Positions 8,115 through 17,046 of a stretch of DNA of 64,000 nt are shown piece by piece. The translations under genes were made by a program, and so were the position numbers. The notes under the pieces are model-generated. The model made no database searches and had not been told where the DNA came from. It saw only the letters and a list, made by a program, of their open reading frames with translations. The number at the start of each line of letters is the position of its first letter. Position 1 is the stretch's first letter. Where the stretch lies: contig NZ_JAQOWX010000012.1 in the NCBI RefSeq assembly GCF_028462495.1, forward strand, positions 1 to 64,000, given 5' to 3'. This DNA comes from Roseateles_E sp005503085 (GTDB taxonomy: Bacteria; Pseudomonadota; Gammaproteobacteria; Burkholderiales; Burkholderiaceae_C).

Positions 8115-8896
8115 TGACGAACACCCTGCATATCCGCCGCGAAGGCCATGTCGCGCGCGTGACCTTGAACCGCCCCGAGGTGCGGAACGCTTTCAACGAG
8201 CTCCTGATCGCCGAGCTGACGGCGGCCTTTGCGGCCCTGGGGCAGGACACGACGCTGCGCGCCATCGTGCTGGCTGCCGAGGGCAAGGCCTTCTGCGCCG
8301 GCGCCGACCTGAACTGGATGAAGTCCATGGCCGGCTTCAGCTGGGACGAGAACCATGCCGATGCTCGCCTGCTGGCCGAGATGCTGTGGACCATCTACAG
8401 CTGCCCGGTGCCGGTGATCGCGCGGGTGCAGGGCGATGTTTATGCCGGCGGCGTCGGCCTGGTGTCGGTCTGCGACATCGTCGTCGCGGCCGACACGGCG
8501 GGCTTCTGCCTGTCCGAGGCCAAGCTCGGCCTGCTGCCGGCCACCATCGGCCCCTACGTCGTGCGGGCCTTGGGCGAACAGGCCTCGCGGCGCTATTTCC
8601 TCACCGCCGAGCGCTTCTCGGCCACCGAGGCGCAGCGCCTGGGCCTGGTCCATGAGCTGGCGACGGCCGACACGCTGGACGAGAAGGTCGATGCCTTGTC
8701 GGTGGCCTTGATCGCCAACGGCCCGGCCGCCGTGCGCGCCTGCAAGAAGCTGGTGCAAGACCTGGCCCATGAGCCGATCACGCCGGCGCTGCGCGACGAC
8801 ACCGCACGCCGCATCGCCGACATTCGCGCCAGCGCCGAGGGGCGCGAGGGCGTGCAGAGCTTTCTGAACAAGAGCAAGCCCTCGTGGCTGAACTGA
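8111..8896 (+). CDS. liuC: Methylglutaconyl-CoA hydratase-type enoyl-CoA hydratase
   Basis: A 261-residue crotonase-fold enzyme expected to hydrate 3-methylglutaconyl-CoA to HMG-CoA, the step after methylcrotonyl-CoA carboxylase. Crotonase features: VTLNRPEVRNAFN near residue 20, the oxyanion segment FCAGADLNWMK, and QGDVYAGGVGLVSVCDIV. SEAKLGLLPATIGPYVV resembles the methylglutaconyl-CoA hydratase subgroup. ATG at 8111 overlaps the GNAT stop by four bases and follows GGAGAG. The neighbours mccB, mccA and HMG-CoA lyase support the specific role. The frame extends further upstream, but that part is antiparallel to family length. Confidence 0.88.
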   Translation: MMTNTLHIRREGHVARVTLNRPEVRNAFNELLIAELTAAFAALGQDTTLRAIVLAAEGKAFCAGADLNWMKSMAGFSWDENHADARLLAEMLWTIYSCPVPVIARVQGDVYAGGVGLVSVCDIVVAADTAGFCLSEAKLGLLPATIGPYVVRALGEQASRRYFLTAERFSATEAQRLGLVHELATADTLDEKVDALSVALIANGPAAVRACKKLVQDLAHEPITPALRDDTARRIADIRASAEGREGVQSFLNKSKPSWLN

Positions 8897-10212
8897 CTCC
8901 AATGTCTTTGGCAGTACAAGAAGACTGGCAGCGCCGCAGCCTCGGCAGCATCTGGCACCCCTGCACGCAGATGGCGCGGGCCGCCAAGCTGCCGCCGCTG
9001 CCGATGGCGCGTGGCGAGGGCGCCTGGCTGTTTGATCACCAGGGCCGGCGCTATTTCGATGCCTGCTCTTCCTGGTGGGTCAATCTCTTCGGCCACTCCG
9101 ATGCGGGTCTGAACACCGCGATCAAGGCGCAGCTCGACACCTTGCCCCATGTGATGCTGGCCGGCTGCACCCATGAGCCGGCCGTGCGGCTGGCCGAGCG
9201 CCTGAGCGCGCGCACCGGTGGCGCCCTGGGCCATGTGTGCTTCGGCAGCGACGGAGCCAGCTCCGTCGAGATCGCGCTGAAGCAGAGTTTTCACAGCTGG
9301 CGCAACCGCGGCCGCACCGAGAAACGCGAGTTCGTCTGCCTGAAGAACGGCTATCACGGCGAGACCATCGGCGCGCTGGCCGTCACCGATGTGGCGATCT
9401 TCCGCGACGCCTACGACCCGCTGTTGATGCGCGCCCACATCGTCGAATCGCCCGACAGCCGATTGAACAACGAGGCCCAGGCGCTGGCCGCGATGCGGGC
9501 CCTGCTCGAAGCGCGCCACGACCATATCGCCGCCGTCATCGTCGAGCCGCTGATCCAGGGCGCAGCCGGCATGGTGATGCACGAGCCGGCCTATCTGCGC
9601 GGCCTGCGCGCGCTGTGCAGCGAGTTCGAGGTGCACCTGATCGCCGACGAGATCGCGGTCGGCTGCGGGCGCACCGGCAGCTTCTTTGCCTGGGAGCAAG
9701 TCGAAGCACCCTGGCCCGACTTCCTGCTGCTCTCCAAAGGCATCACCGGTGGCACGCTGCCGCTGTCCCTGGTGCTGACGACGGACGAGGTCTACCAGGC
9801 CTTCTGGAGCGAGGACGTCTCGCGTGGCTTTCTGCACTCGCATTCCTATACCGGCAATGCGCTGGCCTGTGCGGCGGCCAATGCGGTGCTGGACCGTTTC
9901 GATGCCGGCCAGCTGGTGCGCAACCGCGAGCAGGCGGCCCTGCTGGCCGAGGCTTTTGCGCCCTTGGCCGCCGATGCGCGCATCGCGAATCAGCGCCAGC
10001 GCGGCATGGTGCTGGCCTTCGATGTGATCGATGCCGGGCCGGGTTTTTCCGAGCGCTTCCACCTGGCCGCGCGCACCCATGAGCTGCTGATACGCCCGAT
10101 CGGCCACACCGTCTACCTGATGCCGCCTTATCTGATCGACGCGCCCACCGCGCAGTTTCTTGTCGATGCCGTGCAGGCCACGCTGAATGAGGTGCTCAGC
10201 CATGCTTCTTGA
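8884..10212 (+). CDS. bioA: Adenosylmethionine-8-amino-7-oxononanoate aminotransferase
   Basis: PLP enzyme that converts 8-amino-7-oxononanoate to 7,8-diaminononanoate using S-adenosylmethionine, in biotin synthesis. It has 442 residues from GTG 8884; ATG 8902 is an alternative that would remove the 13-bp overlap with liuC. Signatures: WHPCTQM near the N-terminus, YFDACSSWWVNLFGH, the PLP pocket KNGYHGETIGA, IADEIAVGCGRTGSFFA, and the Schiff-base lysine K285 in LLLSKGITGG. It is followed by bioF, bioD and bioB with overlapping ends, so the four form one translationally coupled block inside the leucine-degradation run. Confidence 0.95.
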   Translation: MAELTPMSLAVQEDWQRRSLGSIWHPCTQMARAAKLPPLPMARGEGAWLFDHQGRRYFDACSSWWVNLFGHSDAGLNTAIKAQLDTLPHVMLAGCTHEPAVRLAERLSARTGGALGHVCFGSDGASSVEIALKQSFHSWRNRGRTEKREFVCLKNGYHGETIGALAVTDVAIFRDAYDPLLMRAHIVESPDSRLNNEAQALAAMRALLEARHDHIAAVIVEPLIQGAAGMVMHEPAYLRGLRALCSEFEVHLIADEIAVGCGRTGSFFAWEQVEAPWPDFLLLSKGITGGTLPLSLVLTTDEVYQAFWSEDVSRGFLHSHSYTGNALACAAANAVLDRFDAGQLVRNREQAALLAEAFAPLAADARIANQRQRGMVLAFDVIDAGPGFSERFHLAARTHELLIRPIGHTVYLMPPYLIDAPTAQFLVDAVQATLNEVLSHAS

Positions 10213-11413
10213 GCATCTGCAGACCAAGCTGGCCGCAATCGCCGCACAGGACCTGACCCGCTTCCTGCGTGCCGCGCAAAGCCCCACGGCTGCCAAACAG
10301 TTGGTGCGCGGCGCCGACGGCCTCACGCGCGAGCTGTTGATGTTCTGCAGCAATGACTATCTGGGCCTGGCGGCCGAGCCCCGGCTGGCGGCGGCGCTGG
10401 CCGAGGGCGCGCAGATCTATGGCGGCGGCGCCGGCGCCTCGCATCTGATCAGCGGCCATTCGATCGCGCACGAGCAGCTCGAAGAGCGGCTGGCTGGCTG
10501 GTTCGCGCCGCATATCCCGCAGGCCCAGGTGCTGGGCTTCTGCACCGGCTATATGGCCAATCTGGCGGTGATCACGGCGCTCGGTGATGCGGACGCCGAG
10601 ATCTTCTCGGATGCGCTGAACCATGCCTCCTTGATCGACGGCTGCCGCCTCGCCAAGGCCCAGGCCCGGCGCTATGCCCACGCCGATCTGGCCGAGCTGC
10701 GCGCGCAGCTGCAGGCCAGCACGGCCAAGCTCAAGCTGATCGTCAGCGATGCGGTGTTCAGCATGGACGGCGATATCGCGCCGCTGCCGGAGTTGCTGGC
10801 CTTGGCCGAGCAGTTCGATGCCTGGCTGATCGTCGACGATGCCCATGGCTTCGGCGTGCTGGGCGAGCGGGGGCGCGGCGCGCTGGAACATTTCCAGCTG
10901 CGCAGCGAGCGGCTGATTGTGGTCGGCACCCTGGGCAAAGCCGCCGGCCTGGCCGGCGCCTTCGTCGCGGCTCACGAGACGGTGATCCAGTACCTGCTGC
11001 AGGCCGCGCGCACCTATATCTTCACGACCGCCTCGCCGCCGGCTGTTGCCCATGCGCTGCAGGCCAGCCTGGACCTGATCGAGGGCGAGACCGGCTTGCA
11101 ACGCCGCGCGGCGCTGATCGATCTGCAGGCGCGGCTGCGCAGCGGCGTGGCCCGATTGCTGGCGAGCCATCCGCGCTTGAGTTGGCGCCTGGCTGCCTCC
11201 GACACCCCCGTGCAGCCGCTGATCATCGGCGGCAATGCCGAGGTGATGCGGCTGGCGGCGGCGCTGGAGGCCCAGGGCCTGCGCGTGCCCGGCATCCGGC
11301 CGCCGACCGTGCCCGCGGGCGAGGCGCGGCTGCGCATCACCTTGTGCGCCACGCACACGGCGGCCGATGTCGACCGCCTGCTGACCGCGCTGGAGGCGGA
11401 GGCCATCCAATGA
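10202..11413 (+). CDS. bioF: 8-amino-7-oxononanoate synthase
   Basis: PLP enzyme joining pimeloyl thioester and alanine in the first ring-assembly step of biotin synthesis. It has 403 residues from ATG 10202, chosen over in-frame ATG 10187 because GAGG at 10189-10192 is well placed. Family motifs: FCSNDYLGLA, GAGASHLISGHS, HASLIDGCRLA, VFSMDGDIAPLPEL, IVDDAHGFGVLGERGRG, and the PLP-lysine region VGTLGKAAGLAGAF. It overlaps bioA by 11 bp and bioD by 4 bp (ATGA). Confidence 0.95.
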   Translation: MLLEHLQTKLAAIAAQDLTRFLRAAQSPTAAKQLVRGADGLTRELLMFCSNDYLGLAAEPRLAAALAEGAQIYGGGAGASHLISGHSIAHEQLEERLAGWFAPHIPQAQVLGFCTGYMANLAVITALGDADAEIFSDALNHASLIDGCRLAKAQARRYAHADLAELRAQLQASTAKLKLIVSDAVFSMDGDIAPLPELLALAEQFDAWLIVDDAHGFGVLGERGRGALEHFQLRSERLIVVGTLGKAAGLAGAFVAAHETVIQYLLQAARTYIFTTASPPAVAHALQASLDLIEGETGLQRRAALIDLQARLRSGVARLLASHPRLSWRLAASDTPVQPLIIGGNAEVMRLAAALEAQGLRVPGIRPPTVPAGEARLRITLCATHTAADVDRLLTALEAEAIQ

Positions 11414-12084
11414 AGGGCTTCTTCATCACCGGCACCGACACCGAGATCGGCAAGACCGCGATCACGGCCGGCCTGACCCATGCCTGGCAGCAGGCCGGCC
11501 GGCGCGTCGCGCCTATCAAGTCGCTGGCCGCCGGCCAGAGCCAGGACGCCGACGGGCGCTGGGTCAACGAGGACGTCAGCCAGCTGCACGCCGCCCAGAC
11601 CCTGGGCCTGAGTCTTGACGAGGTGGGCCCGCTGCAGCTGCGCACCGCCTGTGCCCCGCATATCGCTGCGCGGCTGGAGGGCCGCAGCATCGAGCGGGGC
11701 GCCCTGCTGGCCGCGATCCGCAGCACCGCCACCAAGGCCGATCTGGTCTTGGTGGAGGGCGTCGGCGGCTTTCGCGTACCGCTCACCGAGGCCTGGGACA
11801 CCGCCGACCTCGCGGTGGACCTGGCCCTGCCCGTCGTGCTGGTCGTCGGCCTGCGGCTGGGCTGCATCAACCATGCCTTGTTGACGGCCGAAGCCATCCG
11901 CGCCCGTGGCCTCGTGCTGGCTGGCTGGGTGGCCAACACGGTGGACCCTGCTTTTGGTCATGTGGCCGACAATCTCGCGGCGCTGGCGGCCGGCCTGCAA
12001 GTGCCTTGCTGGGGCCATGTGCCTCGGCTTCCCGATCCGACTCCCGCGGCCGTGGCCGCGCACCTCAAAGACTTTCCCCTATGA
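11410..12084 (+). CDS. bioD: ATP-dependent dethiobiotin synthetase
   Basis: Closes the ureido ring of dethiobiotin from diaminononanoate, CO2 and ATP. It has 224 residues, normal for the family. The P-loop variant FFITGTDTEIGKTAITAGL lies at residues 4-22, then IKSLAAGQ (substrate region, usually KPVASG) and VEGVGGFRVPL. Both junctions are four-base ATGA overlaps (bioF stop and bioB start), which fits tight coupling of the bio block. Confidence 0.94.
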   Translation: MKGFFITGTDTEIGKTAITAGLTHAWQQAGRRVAPIKSLAAGQSQDADGRWVNEDVSQLHAAQTLGLSLDEVGPLQLRTACAPHIAARLEGRSIERGALLAAIRSTATKADLVLVEGVGGFRVPLTEAWDTADLAVDLALPVVLVVGLRLGCINHALLTAEAIRARGLVLAGWVANTVDPAFGHVADNLAALAAGLQVPCWGHVPRLPDPTPAAVAAHLKDFPL

Positions 12085-13127
12085 ACCAGATCCAAACCCT
12101 GACGCCGACCACCGACGCCGACCGCCGCAACGCCAAGCCCTGGACCGTCAACGAGGTCGCGGCCCTGTTCGAGCTGCCCTTCAACGATCTGCTGTTCCGC
12201 GCCCAGACCGTGCACCGCGAGCATTTCGATGCCAATGCGGTGCAGCTGTCCACGCTCTTGTCGATCAAGACCGGTGGCTGCGAGGAGGACTGCAAGTACT
12301 GCCCGCAATCGGCCCATTTCGACACCGGGCTGAAGGCCGAGAAGCTGCTGCCCTTGGACGAGGTGCTGGAAGCCGCTCGTGCCGCCAAGGCCAATGGCGC
12401 TACGCGCTTTTGCATGGGCGCGGCCTGGCGCGCGCCCAAGGAGCGCCATCTGGAGCAGATCGGCGACATGGTGCGCGAGGTCAAGGCCATGGGTCTGGAG
12501 ACCTGCTTGACCGCCGGCATGCTGGCCGATGGCCAGGCCGAGCAACTGCGCGAGGCCGGCCTGGACTATTACAACCACAACCTCGACACCGCCCCCGAGT
12601 TCTACGGCCAGATCATCACGACCCGCACCTACCAGGACCGGCTCGACACGCTGGACCGCGTGCGCGGCGTCGGCCTGAAGGTTTGCTCCGGCGGCATCGT
12701 CGGCATGGGCGAAACCCGCCGCCAGCGCGCCGGCCTGATCGTGCAGCTGGCCAATCTGGACCCCTATCCCGAGTCGGTGCCGATCAACAACCTGGTCCAG
12801 GTCGAAGGCACGCCGCTGGCCGGCACCGCCGCGCTGGACCCCTTCGAGTTCGTGCGGACGATCGCGGTGGCGCGGATCACGATGCCGAGGGCGATGGTGC
12901 GGCTGTCGGCCGGTCGCGAGGAAATGCCGGAATCGCTGCAGGCGATGTGTTTCCTGGCCGGCGCCAACTCGATGTTCTACGGCGACAAGCTGCTGACGAC
13001 CAGCAATCCGCAGGCGGAGAAGGATAGGGCGCTGCTGGATCGCTTGGGCATGCGCTGCGCGACCGAGGCGGAGTTGTCGTCGCCGTCGGCTGAGGCATGT
13101 GAAAGCAAGGCTTGCACGGCGCATTGA
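12081..13127 (+). CDS. bioB: Biotin synthase, radical SAM enzyme
   Basis: Inserts sulfur into dethiobiotin. It has 348 residues. The radical-SAM cluster motif is C67-x3-C71-x2-C74 (GGCEEDCKYCPQS). Other signatures: GATRFCMGAAWRAP, YYNHNLDTAPEFYGQIITTR, and SGGIVGMGETRRQR. The C-terminus (RLSAGREEM, ANSMFYGDKLLTT) supplies residues for the second iron-sulfur cluster. ATG overlaps the bioD stop. It is the last bio gene of the block, with a 52-bp gap to dinD. The pimelate-supply genes bioC and bioH are not in the window. Confidence 0.97.
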   Translation: MNQIQTLTPTTDADRRNAKPWTVNEVAALFELPFNDLLFRAQTVHREHFDANAVQLSTLLSIKTGGCEEDCKYCPQSAHFDTGLKAEKLLPLDEVLEAARAAKANGATRFCMGAAWRAPKERHLEQIGDMVREVKAMGLETCLTAGMLADGQAEQLREAGLDYYNHNLDTAPEFYGQIITTRTYQDRLDTLDRVRGVGLKVCSGGIVGMGETRRQRAGLIVQLANLDPYPESVPINNLVQVEGTPLAGTAALDPFEFVRTIAVARITMPRAMVRLSAGREEMPESLQAMCFLAGANSMFYGDKLLTTSNPQAEKDRALLDRLGMRCATEAELSSPSAEACESKACTAH

Positions 13128-13179
13128 GGCGAGCGAACGGCTGGTCTGTTGAGTGACGAAACACTTCAGGGAGTCAAAG

Positions 13180-14022
13180 ATGAAAACTGAAATCGTTCAT
13201 TCCTTGACCAGTACCTTTGAAGGCCACGCGCAGCAAACCGACGGCGGGGTCGAGTACTGGCTTGGTCGCGATCTGCAGTTTTTGCTTGGCTATGCGGAAT
13301 GGCGGAATTTCGGTGCCGTCATTGCCAAGGCCAGGATCGCTTGCGAAGTGTCCGGGCACCCGGTGTCCGACCATTTTGTTGCCGTCAACAAAATGGTCGA
13401 GTTGGGCTCGGGCAGCCAGCGTGAGGTGGACGACATCATGCTCACGCGTTACGCCTGCTACCTGATCGCTCAGAACGGGGACCCGAAGAAGCAGGAAATT
13501 GCCTTCGCGCAAACCTACTTTGCCATCCAGACTCGGCGGGCGGAGCTCATCGAGCAGCGCCTGCTTGATGCAGAGCGCATCTCGGCACGCCGAAAGCTCA
13601 GCGCCACCGAAAAGGAACTCTCGGATGTGATCTACGAGCAAGCGGGCGGCAATCAGGACTTCGCCCTGATCCGTAGCAAGGGCGATCAGGCCCTGTTCGG
13701 AAAATCCACGCAGGCGATGAAGGCGCAGTGGAAAGTCCCCGAGAGCCGGCCGCTGGCCGACTTCGCGCCCACCATCGTCCTCAAGGCGAAGGACTTCGCC
13801 GCCGAGATCACGATCTTCAATGCCCGTGAGCATCGGATGGCGAGTGAGGGCGCCATCTCCCAAGAACACGTCACCAATAACGAAGCCGTGCGCAAGACCC
13901 TGCTCGACCGGGGCATTCGACCCGAGAGCCTGCCGGCCGCAGAGGATGTGAAGAAGGTGGAGCGCCGCCTAGCGTCCGAGGACAAGAAGTCCCTGAAGAA
14001 TCCCGATGGTCTGGACTCATGA
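13180..14022 (+). CDS. dinD: DinD-like DNA-damage-inducible protein
   Basis: A 280-residue homologue of DinD, a small SOS-associated protein whose E. coli form affects RecA filaments. Family stretches: EYWLGRDLQFLLGYAEWRNF near the start, MLTRYACYLIAQNGDPKKQEIAFAQTYFA split over about residues 85-115, and FAAEITIFNAREHRMASEGAI. The ATG is chosen behind AGGGAG at 13168-13173; a GTG at 13153 is possible. Base composition is visibly less GC-rich than its neighbours, which suggests acquisition. It interrupts bioB and mccA in the same orientation. No LexA-type CTGT-N8-ACAG box was found upstream, so induction by damage is unsupported. Confidence 0.85.
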   Translation: MKTEIVHSLTSTFEGHAQQTDGGVEYWLGRDLQFLLGYAEWRNFGAVIAKARIACEVSGHPVSDHFVAVNKMVELGSGSQREVDDIMLTRYACYLIAQNGDPKKQEIAFAQTYFAIQTRRAELIEQRLLDAERISARRKLSATEKELSDVIYEQAGGNQDFALIRSKGDQALFGKSTQAMKAQWKVPESRPLADFAPTIVLKAKDFAAEITIFNAREHRMASEGAISQEHVTNNEAVRKTLLDRGIRPESLPAAEDVKKVERRLASEDKKSLKNPDGLDS

Positions 14023-14068
14023 CCATGGACCGACAAGCCAACAAGCAAGCAATGACTGGAGACCTGCC

Positions 14069-16060
14069 ATGTTCAAGAAAATCCTGATCGCGAATCGCGG
14101 CGAAATCGCCTGCCGTGTTGCGGCTACCGCCCGTCGCTTGGGGCTAAAGACCGTGGCGGTGTACTCCGAGGCCGACGCCCGCGCCAAGCATGTGCAGGCC
14201 TGCGACGAGGCGGTGCTGATCGGCGGCCCGGCGCCGCGCGACTCCTATCTGCAATGGCAGCGCATCCTCGACGCCGCCAAGGCTACCGGGGCCGAGGCGG
14301 TCCATCCGGGCTATGGCTTCCTGAGCGAGAACGAAGAGTTCGCCACTGCCTGCAAGAACGCCGGCCTGGTCTTCATCGGCCCGCCGGCCTCGGCCATCCA
14401 GGCCATGGGCCTGAAGGCGGAGTCCAAGCGACTGATGGAAGCGGCCGGTGTGCCGCTGGTGCCCGGTTATCACGGCGCTGACCAGGACCCCGCCTTGCTC
14501 AAGCGCGAAGCCGAGCGCATCGGTTTTCCGGTGCTGATCAAGGCCAGCGCCGGCGGCGGTGGCAAGGGCATGCGGGCGGTGCTGAAGGCCGAAGAATTCG
14601 ATGCGGCCTTGGCCTCCTGCAAGCGCGAGGCGATCAACAGCTTCGGCGACGATGCGGTGCTGATCGAGCGCTATGTGCAAAAGCCCCGCCATATCGAGAT
14701 CCAGGTCTTCGGCGACACCCAGGGCGACTGCGTCTATCTGTTCGAGCGCGACTGCTCGGTGCAGCGCCGCCACCAGAAGGTGCTGGAAGAAGCGCCCGCA
14801 CCGGGCATGACGGCCGAGCGCCGCGCCGAGATGGGCCATGCCGCCGTGGCGGCGGCGAAAGCGGTGGGCTATGTCGGCGCTGGCACGGTGGAGTTCATCT
14901 GTGAGCAGGACGGGCGTTTCTATTTCATGGAGATGAACACCCGGCTGCAGGTCGAGCATCCGGTGACCGAAGCGATCACCGGCCAGGATCTGGTCGAGTG
15001 GCAGCTGCGCGTGGCCTCGGGCGAGCCACTGCCGCTGAAGCAGGATCAGCTGCGCATGCACGGCCATGCGATCGAAGCCCGCATCTGCGCCGAGAACCCC
15101 GAGGCCGGTTTCCTGCCGGCCACAGGCAGCTTGAGCGTCGCGCGCTGGCCGGCCCATGTCAGCTTCCAGCGCGGCGATGTGCGGATCGACTCGGGCGTCG
15201 GCGAGGGCGATGCGATCAGCCCCTTCTACGACTCGATGGTGGCCAAGCTGATTGTCTGGGGCGAGGATCGGGCCCAGGCGCTGGCGCGCCTCGATGCGGC
15301 GCTGCGCGACACGCACATCGTCGGCCTGCAGACCAATGTGGCCTTTCTGCGCCGCTGCGCCTCGACGGACTCGTTCACCCAGGCCGATCTGGACACCGGC
15401 CTGATCGAGCGCGAGCGCGCCGCGCTGTTCGAGCAAGCGGGCCTGCCGCTGACCATCGCCGCAGCGGCCGTCGTCGCCCATACCTTGGCCCATGAGGCCA
15501 GCCTGCAGACCAGCGACCCCTGGAGCCGCCGCGATGGCTGGCGCATGTACGGCGCCTCGGCGCGCCGCTTCGATCTGGAGACCGGCAATGCCCATCACGA
15601 GGTGCTGCTGTCGCGCCATCACCATGGCGGCATGCAGCTGACCGTGGAAGGCCAGGCGCAGGCTTTTGCCGTCAACTCCGCCAGCCTCGAAAGCCACGAA
15701 CTGCTGCTCGGCGAAGGCTTGGACCAGCAGCGCGTGATGGTCAAGACCTACGCGCTGGGCGAGCAGGTGGCGGTGTTCGCGCCCCAGGGCTCGGCGCTGC
15801 TGACCGAGATCGACCCGATTGCCCATGCCGGCGAAGGGGCCGCCGAGGCCGGCCGGCTGACGGCGCCAATGCCCGGCAAGATGGTGTCCTTCCTGGCCCA
15901 GCCCGGCGACACCGTCACCAAGGGCCAGGCTCTGGCGGTGATGGAGGCGATGAAGATGGAACACACGATCAATGCGCCGCGTGACGGCGTGGTGGCTGAG
16001 CTGCTGTTTGCCGTCGGCGATCAGGTCGGCGATGGTGCCGAACTCTTGCGACTGGAGTAA
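14069..16060 (+). CDS. mccA: Methylcrotonyl-CoA carboxylase, biotin-carrying alpha subunit
   Basis: Biotin carboxylase plus biotin carrier in one 663-residue chain, partner of MccB. Start ATG 14069 behind GGAG at 14058-14061. The order is: biotin-carboxylase N-domain (ILIANRGEIACRVAATARRL), ATP-grasp (VLIKASAGGGGKGMR; EMNTRLQVEHPVTE), a middle domain, and a C-terminal biotinyl domain with the attachment lysine K629 in MEAMKMEH. It lies 46 bp after dinD and 5 bp before the HMG-CoA lyase gene. The upstream in-frame extension to 14006 lacks family similarity. Confidence 0.96.
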   Translation: MFKKILIANRGEIACRVAATARRLGLKTVAVYSEADARAKHVQACDEAVLIGGPAPRDSYLQWQRILDAAKATGAEAVHPGYGFLSENEEFATACKNAGLVFIGPPASAIQAMGLKAESKRLMEAAGVPLVPGYHGADQDPALLKREAERIGFPVLIKASAGGGGKGMRAVLKAEEFDAALASCKREAINSFGDDAVLIERYVQKPRHIEIQVFGDTQGDCVYLFERDCSVQRRHQKVLEEAPAPGMTAERRAEMGHAAVAAAKAVGYVGAGTVEFICEQDGRFYFMEMNTRLQVEHPVTEAITGQDLVEWQLRVASGEPLPLKQDQLRMHGHAIEARICAENPEAGFLPATGSLSVARWPAHVSFQRGDVRIDSGVGEGDAISPFYDSMVAKLIVWGEDRAQALARLDAALRDTHIVGLQTNVAFLRRCASTDSFTQADLDTGLIERERAALFEQAGLPLTIAAAAVVAHTLAHEASLQTSDPWSRRDGWRMYGASARRFDLETGNAHHEVLLSRHHHGGMQLTVEGQAQAFAVNSASLESHELLLGEGLDQQRVMVKTYALGEQVAVFAPQGSALLTEIDPIAHAGEGAAEAGRLTAPMPGKMVSFLAQPGDTVTKGQALAVMEAMKMEHTINAPRDGVVAELLFAVGDQVGDGAELLRLE

Positions 16061-16065
16061 ACACA

Positions 16066-16974
16066 ATGAGCCTGCCCAATCGAGTCACCCTCGTCGATGT
16101 CGGCCCGCGCGACGGCCTGCAGAACGAGAAGCAGCCGGTGTCCACCGAGCACAAGGCCACGCTCGTGCACATGCTGCAGGACGCCGGCCTGAAGGAGATC
16201 GAGGTCACCAGCTTCGTTTCGCCGAAATGGGTGCCGCAGATGGCCGACAACGCCGAGGTGATGACGGCGATCACGCGCAAGCCCGGCGTGCGCTACTCGG
16301 TGCTGACGCCGAATATGAAGGGTCTGGAAGCCGCGCTGCCGACCAAGCCCGACGAGATCGTCGTGTTCGCCGCCGCCAGCGAAGCCTTCTCGCAGAAGAA
16401 CATCAACTGCTCGATCGCCGAGAGCATAGCCCGCTTCGCCCCCGTGGTGGCTGCCGCGCACGAGGCCGGCATCAAGGTGCGCGGCGCGCTGTCCTGCGCG
16501 CTGGGCTGCCCGTACGAGGGTGAAATCAGCGCCGACCAGGTGGAGCGCGTGGTGCTGTTGATGAAGAGCATCGGTGTCGACCATATGGGCGTGGCCGACA
16601 CCATCGGCGTTGGCACGCCGAAGAAGGTGCAGGCCGCGATGGAGCGGGCGCTCAAGCATTACCCGCTGGTCGAGGTCAGCGGCCATTTCCACGACACCTA
16701 TGGCCAGGCGCTGAGCAATATCTACGCCTGCCTGGAGCTGGGCGTGCATACATTCGATGCCAGCGTAGCGGGCCTGGGCGGTTGCCCCTATGCCAAGGGC
16801 GCGACCGGCAATGTCGCGACCGAGGACGTGCTCTTCATGCTCAACGGTCTGGGCATAGAGACCGGCATCGACATCGACAAGCTGGTCGATGCCAGCGCCT
16901 ACATCTCCAGCGCGCTGGGCCGCCCGCCGGTGGCCCGCGTCGCGCGGGCCTTGCTGGCCAAGCGGGAGGGCTGA
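16066..16974 (+). CDS. mvaB: Hydroxymethylglutaryl-CoA lyase
   Basis: Splits HMG-CoA into acetyl-CoA and acetoacetate, the last step of leucine degradation (LiuE role). It has 302 residues, the family length. Motifs: VDVGPRDGLQNEKQPV, TSFVSPKWVPQMAD, the metal-site histidines in VSGHFHDTYGQAL, and the catalytic-cysteine loop AGLGGCPYAKGATGNVATED. Five bases separate it from mccA, so it belongs to the same transcript. Confidence 0.96.
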   Translation: MSLPNRVTLVDVGPRDGLQNEKQPVSTEHKATLVHMLQDAGLKEIEVTSFVSPKWVPQMADNAEVMTAITRKPGVRYSVLTPNMKGLEAALPTKPDEIVVFAAASEAFSQKNINCSIAESIARFAPVVAAAHEAGIKVRGALSCALGCPYEGEISADQVERVVLLMKSIGVDHMGVADTIGVGTPKKVQAAMERALKHYPLVEVSGHFHDTYGQALSNIYACLELGVHTFDASVAGLGGCPYAKGATGNVATEDVLFMLNGLGIETGIDIDKLVDASAYISSALGRPPVARVARALLAKREG

Positions 16975-17046
16975 TCCAGATCAAGACGGCCGGTACCACG
17001 GCCAGGGACACTGGCGAGCAGGATCCTCTTGCTCAGGAGTGTTGCC

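Noticed and set aside
8884..8902. Start of bioA at ATG 8902 instead of GTG 8884
   Set aside because: Neither has a strong ribosome site; GTG 8884 is kept for the coupled overlap with liuC, but the alternative cannot be excluded.
13128..13179. LexA/SOS box for dinD
   Set aside because: No CTGT-N8-ACAG pattern; only unrelated CTG and CAG trinucleotides with wrong spacing.
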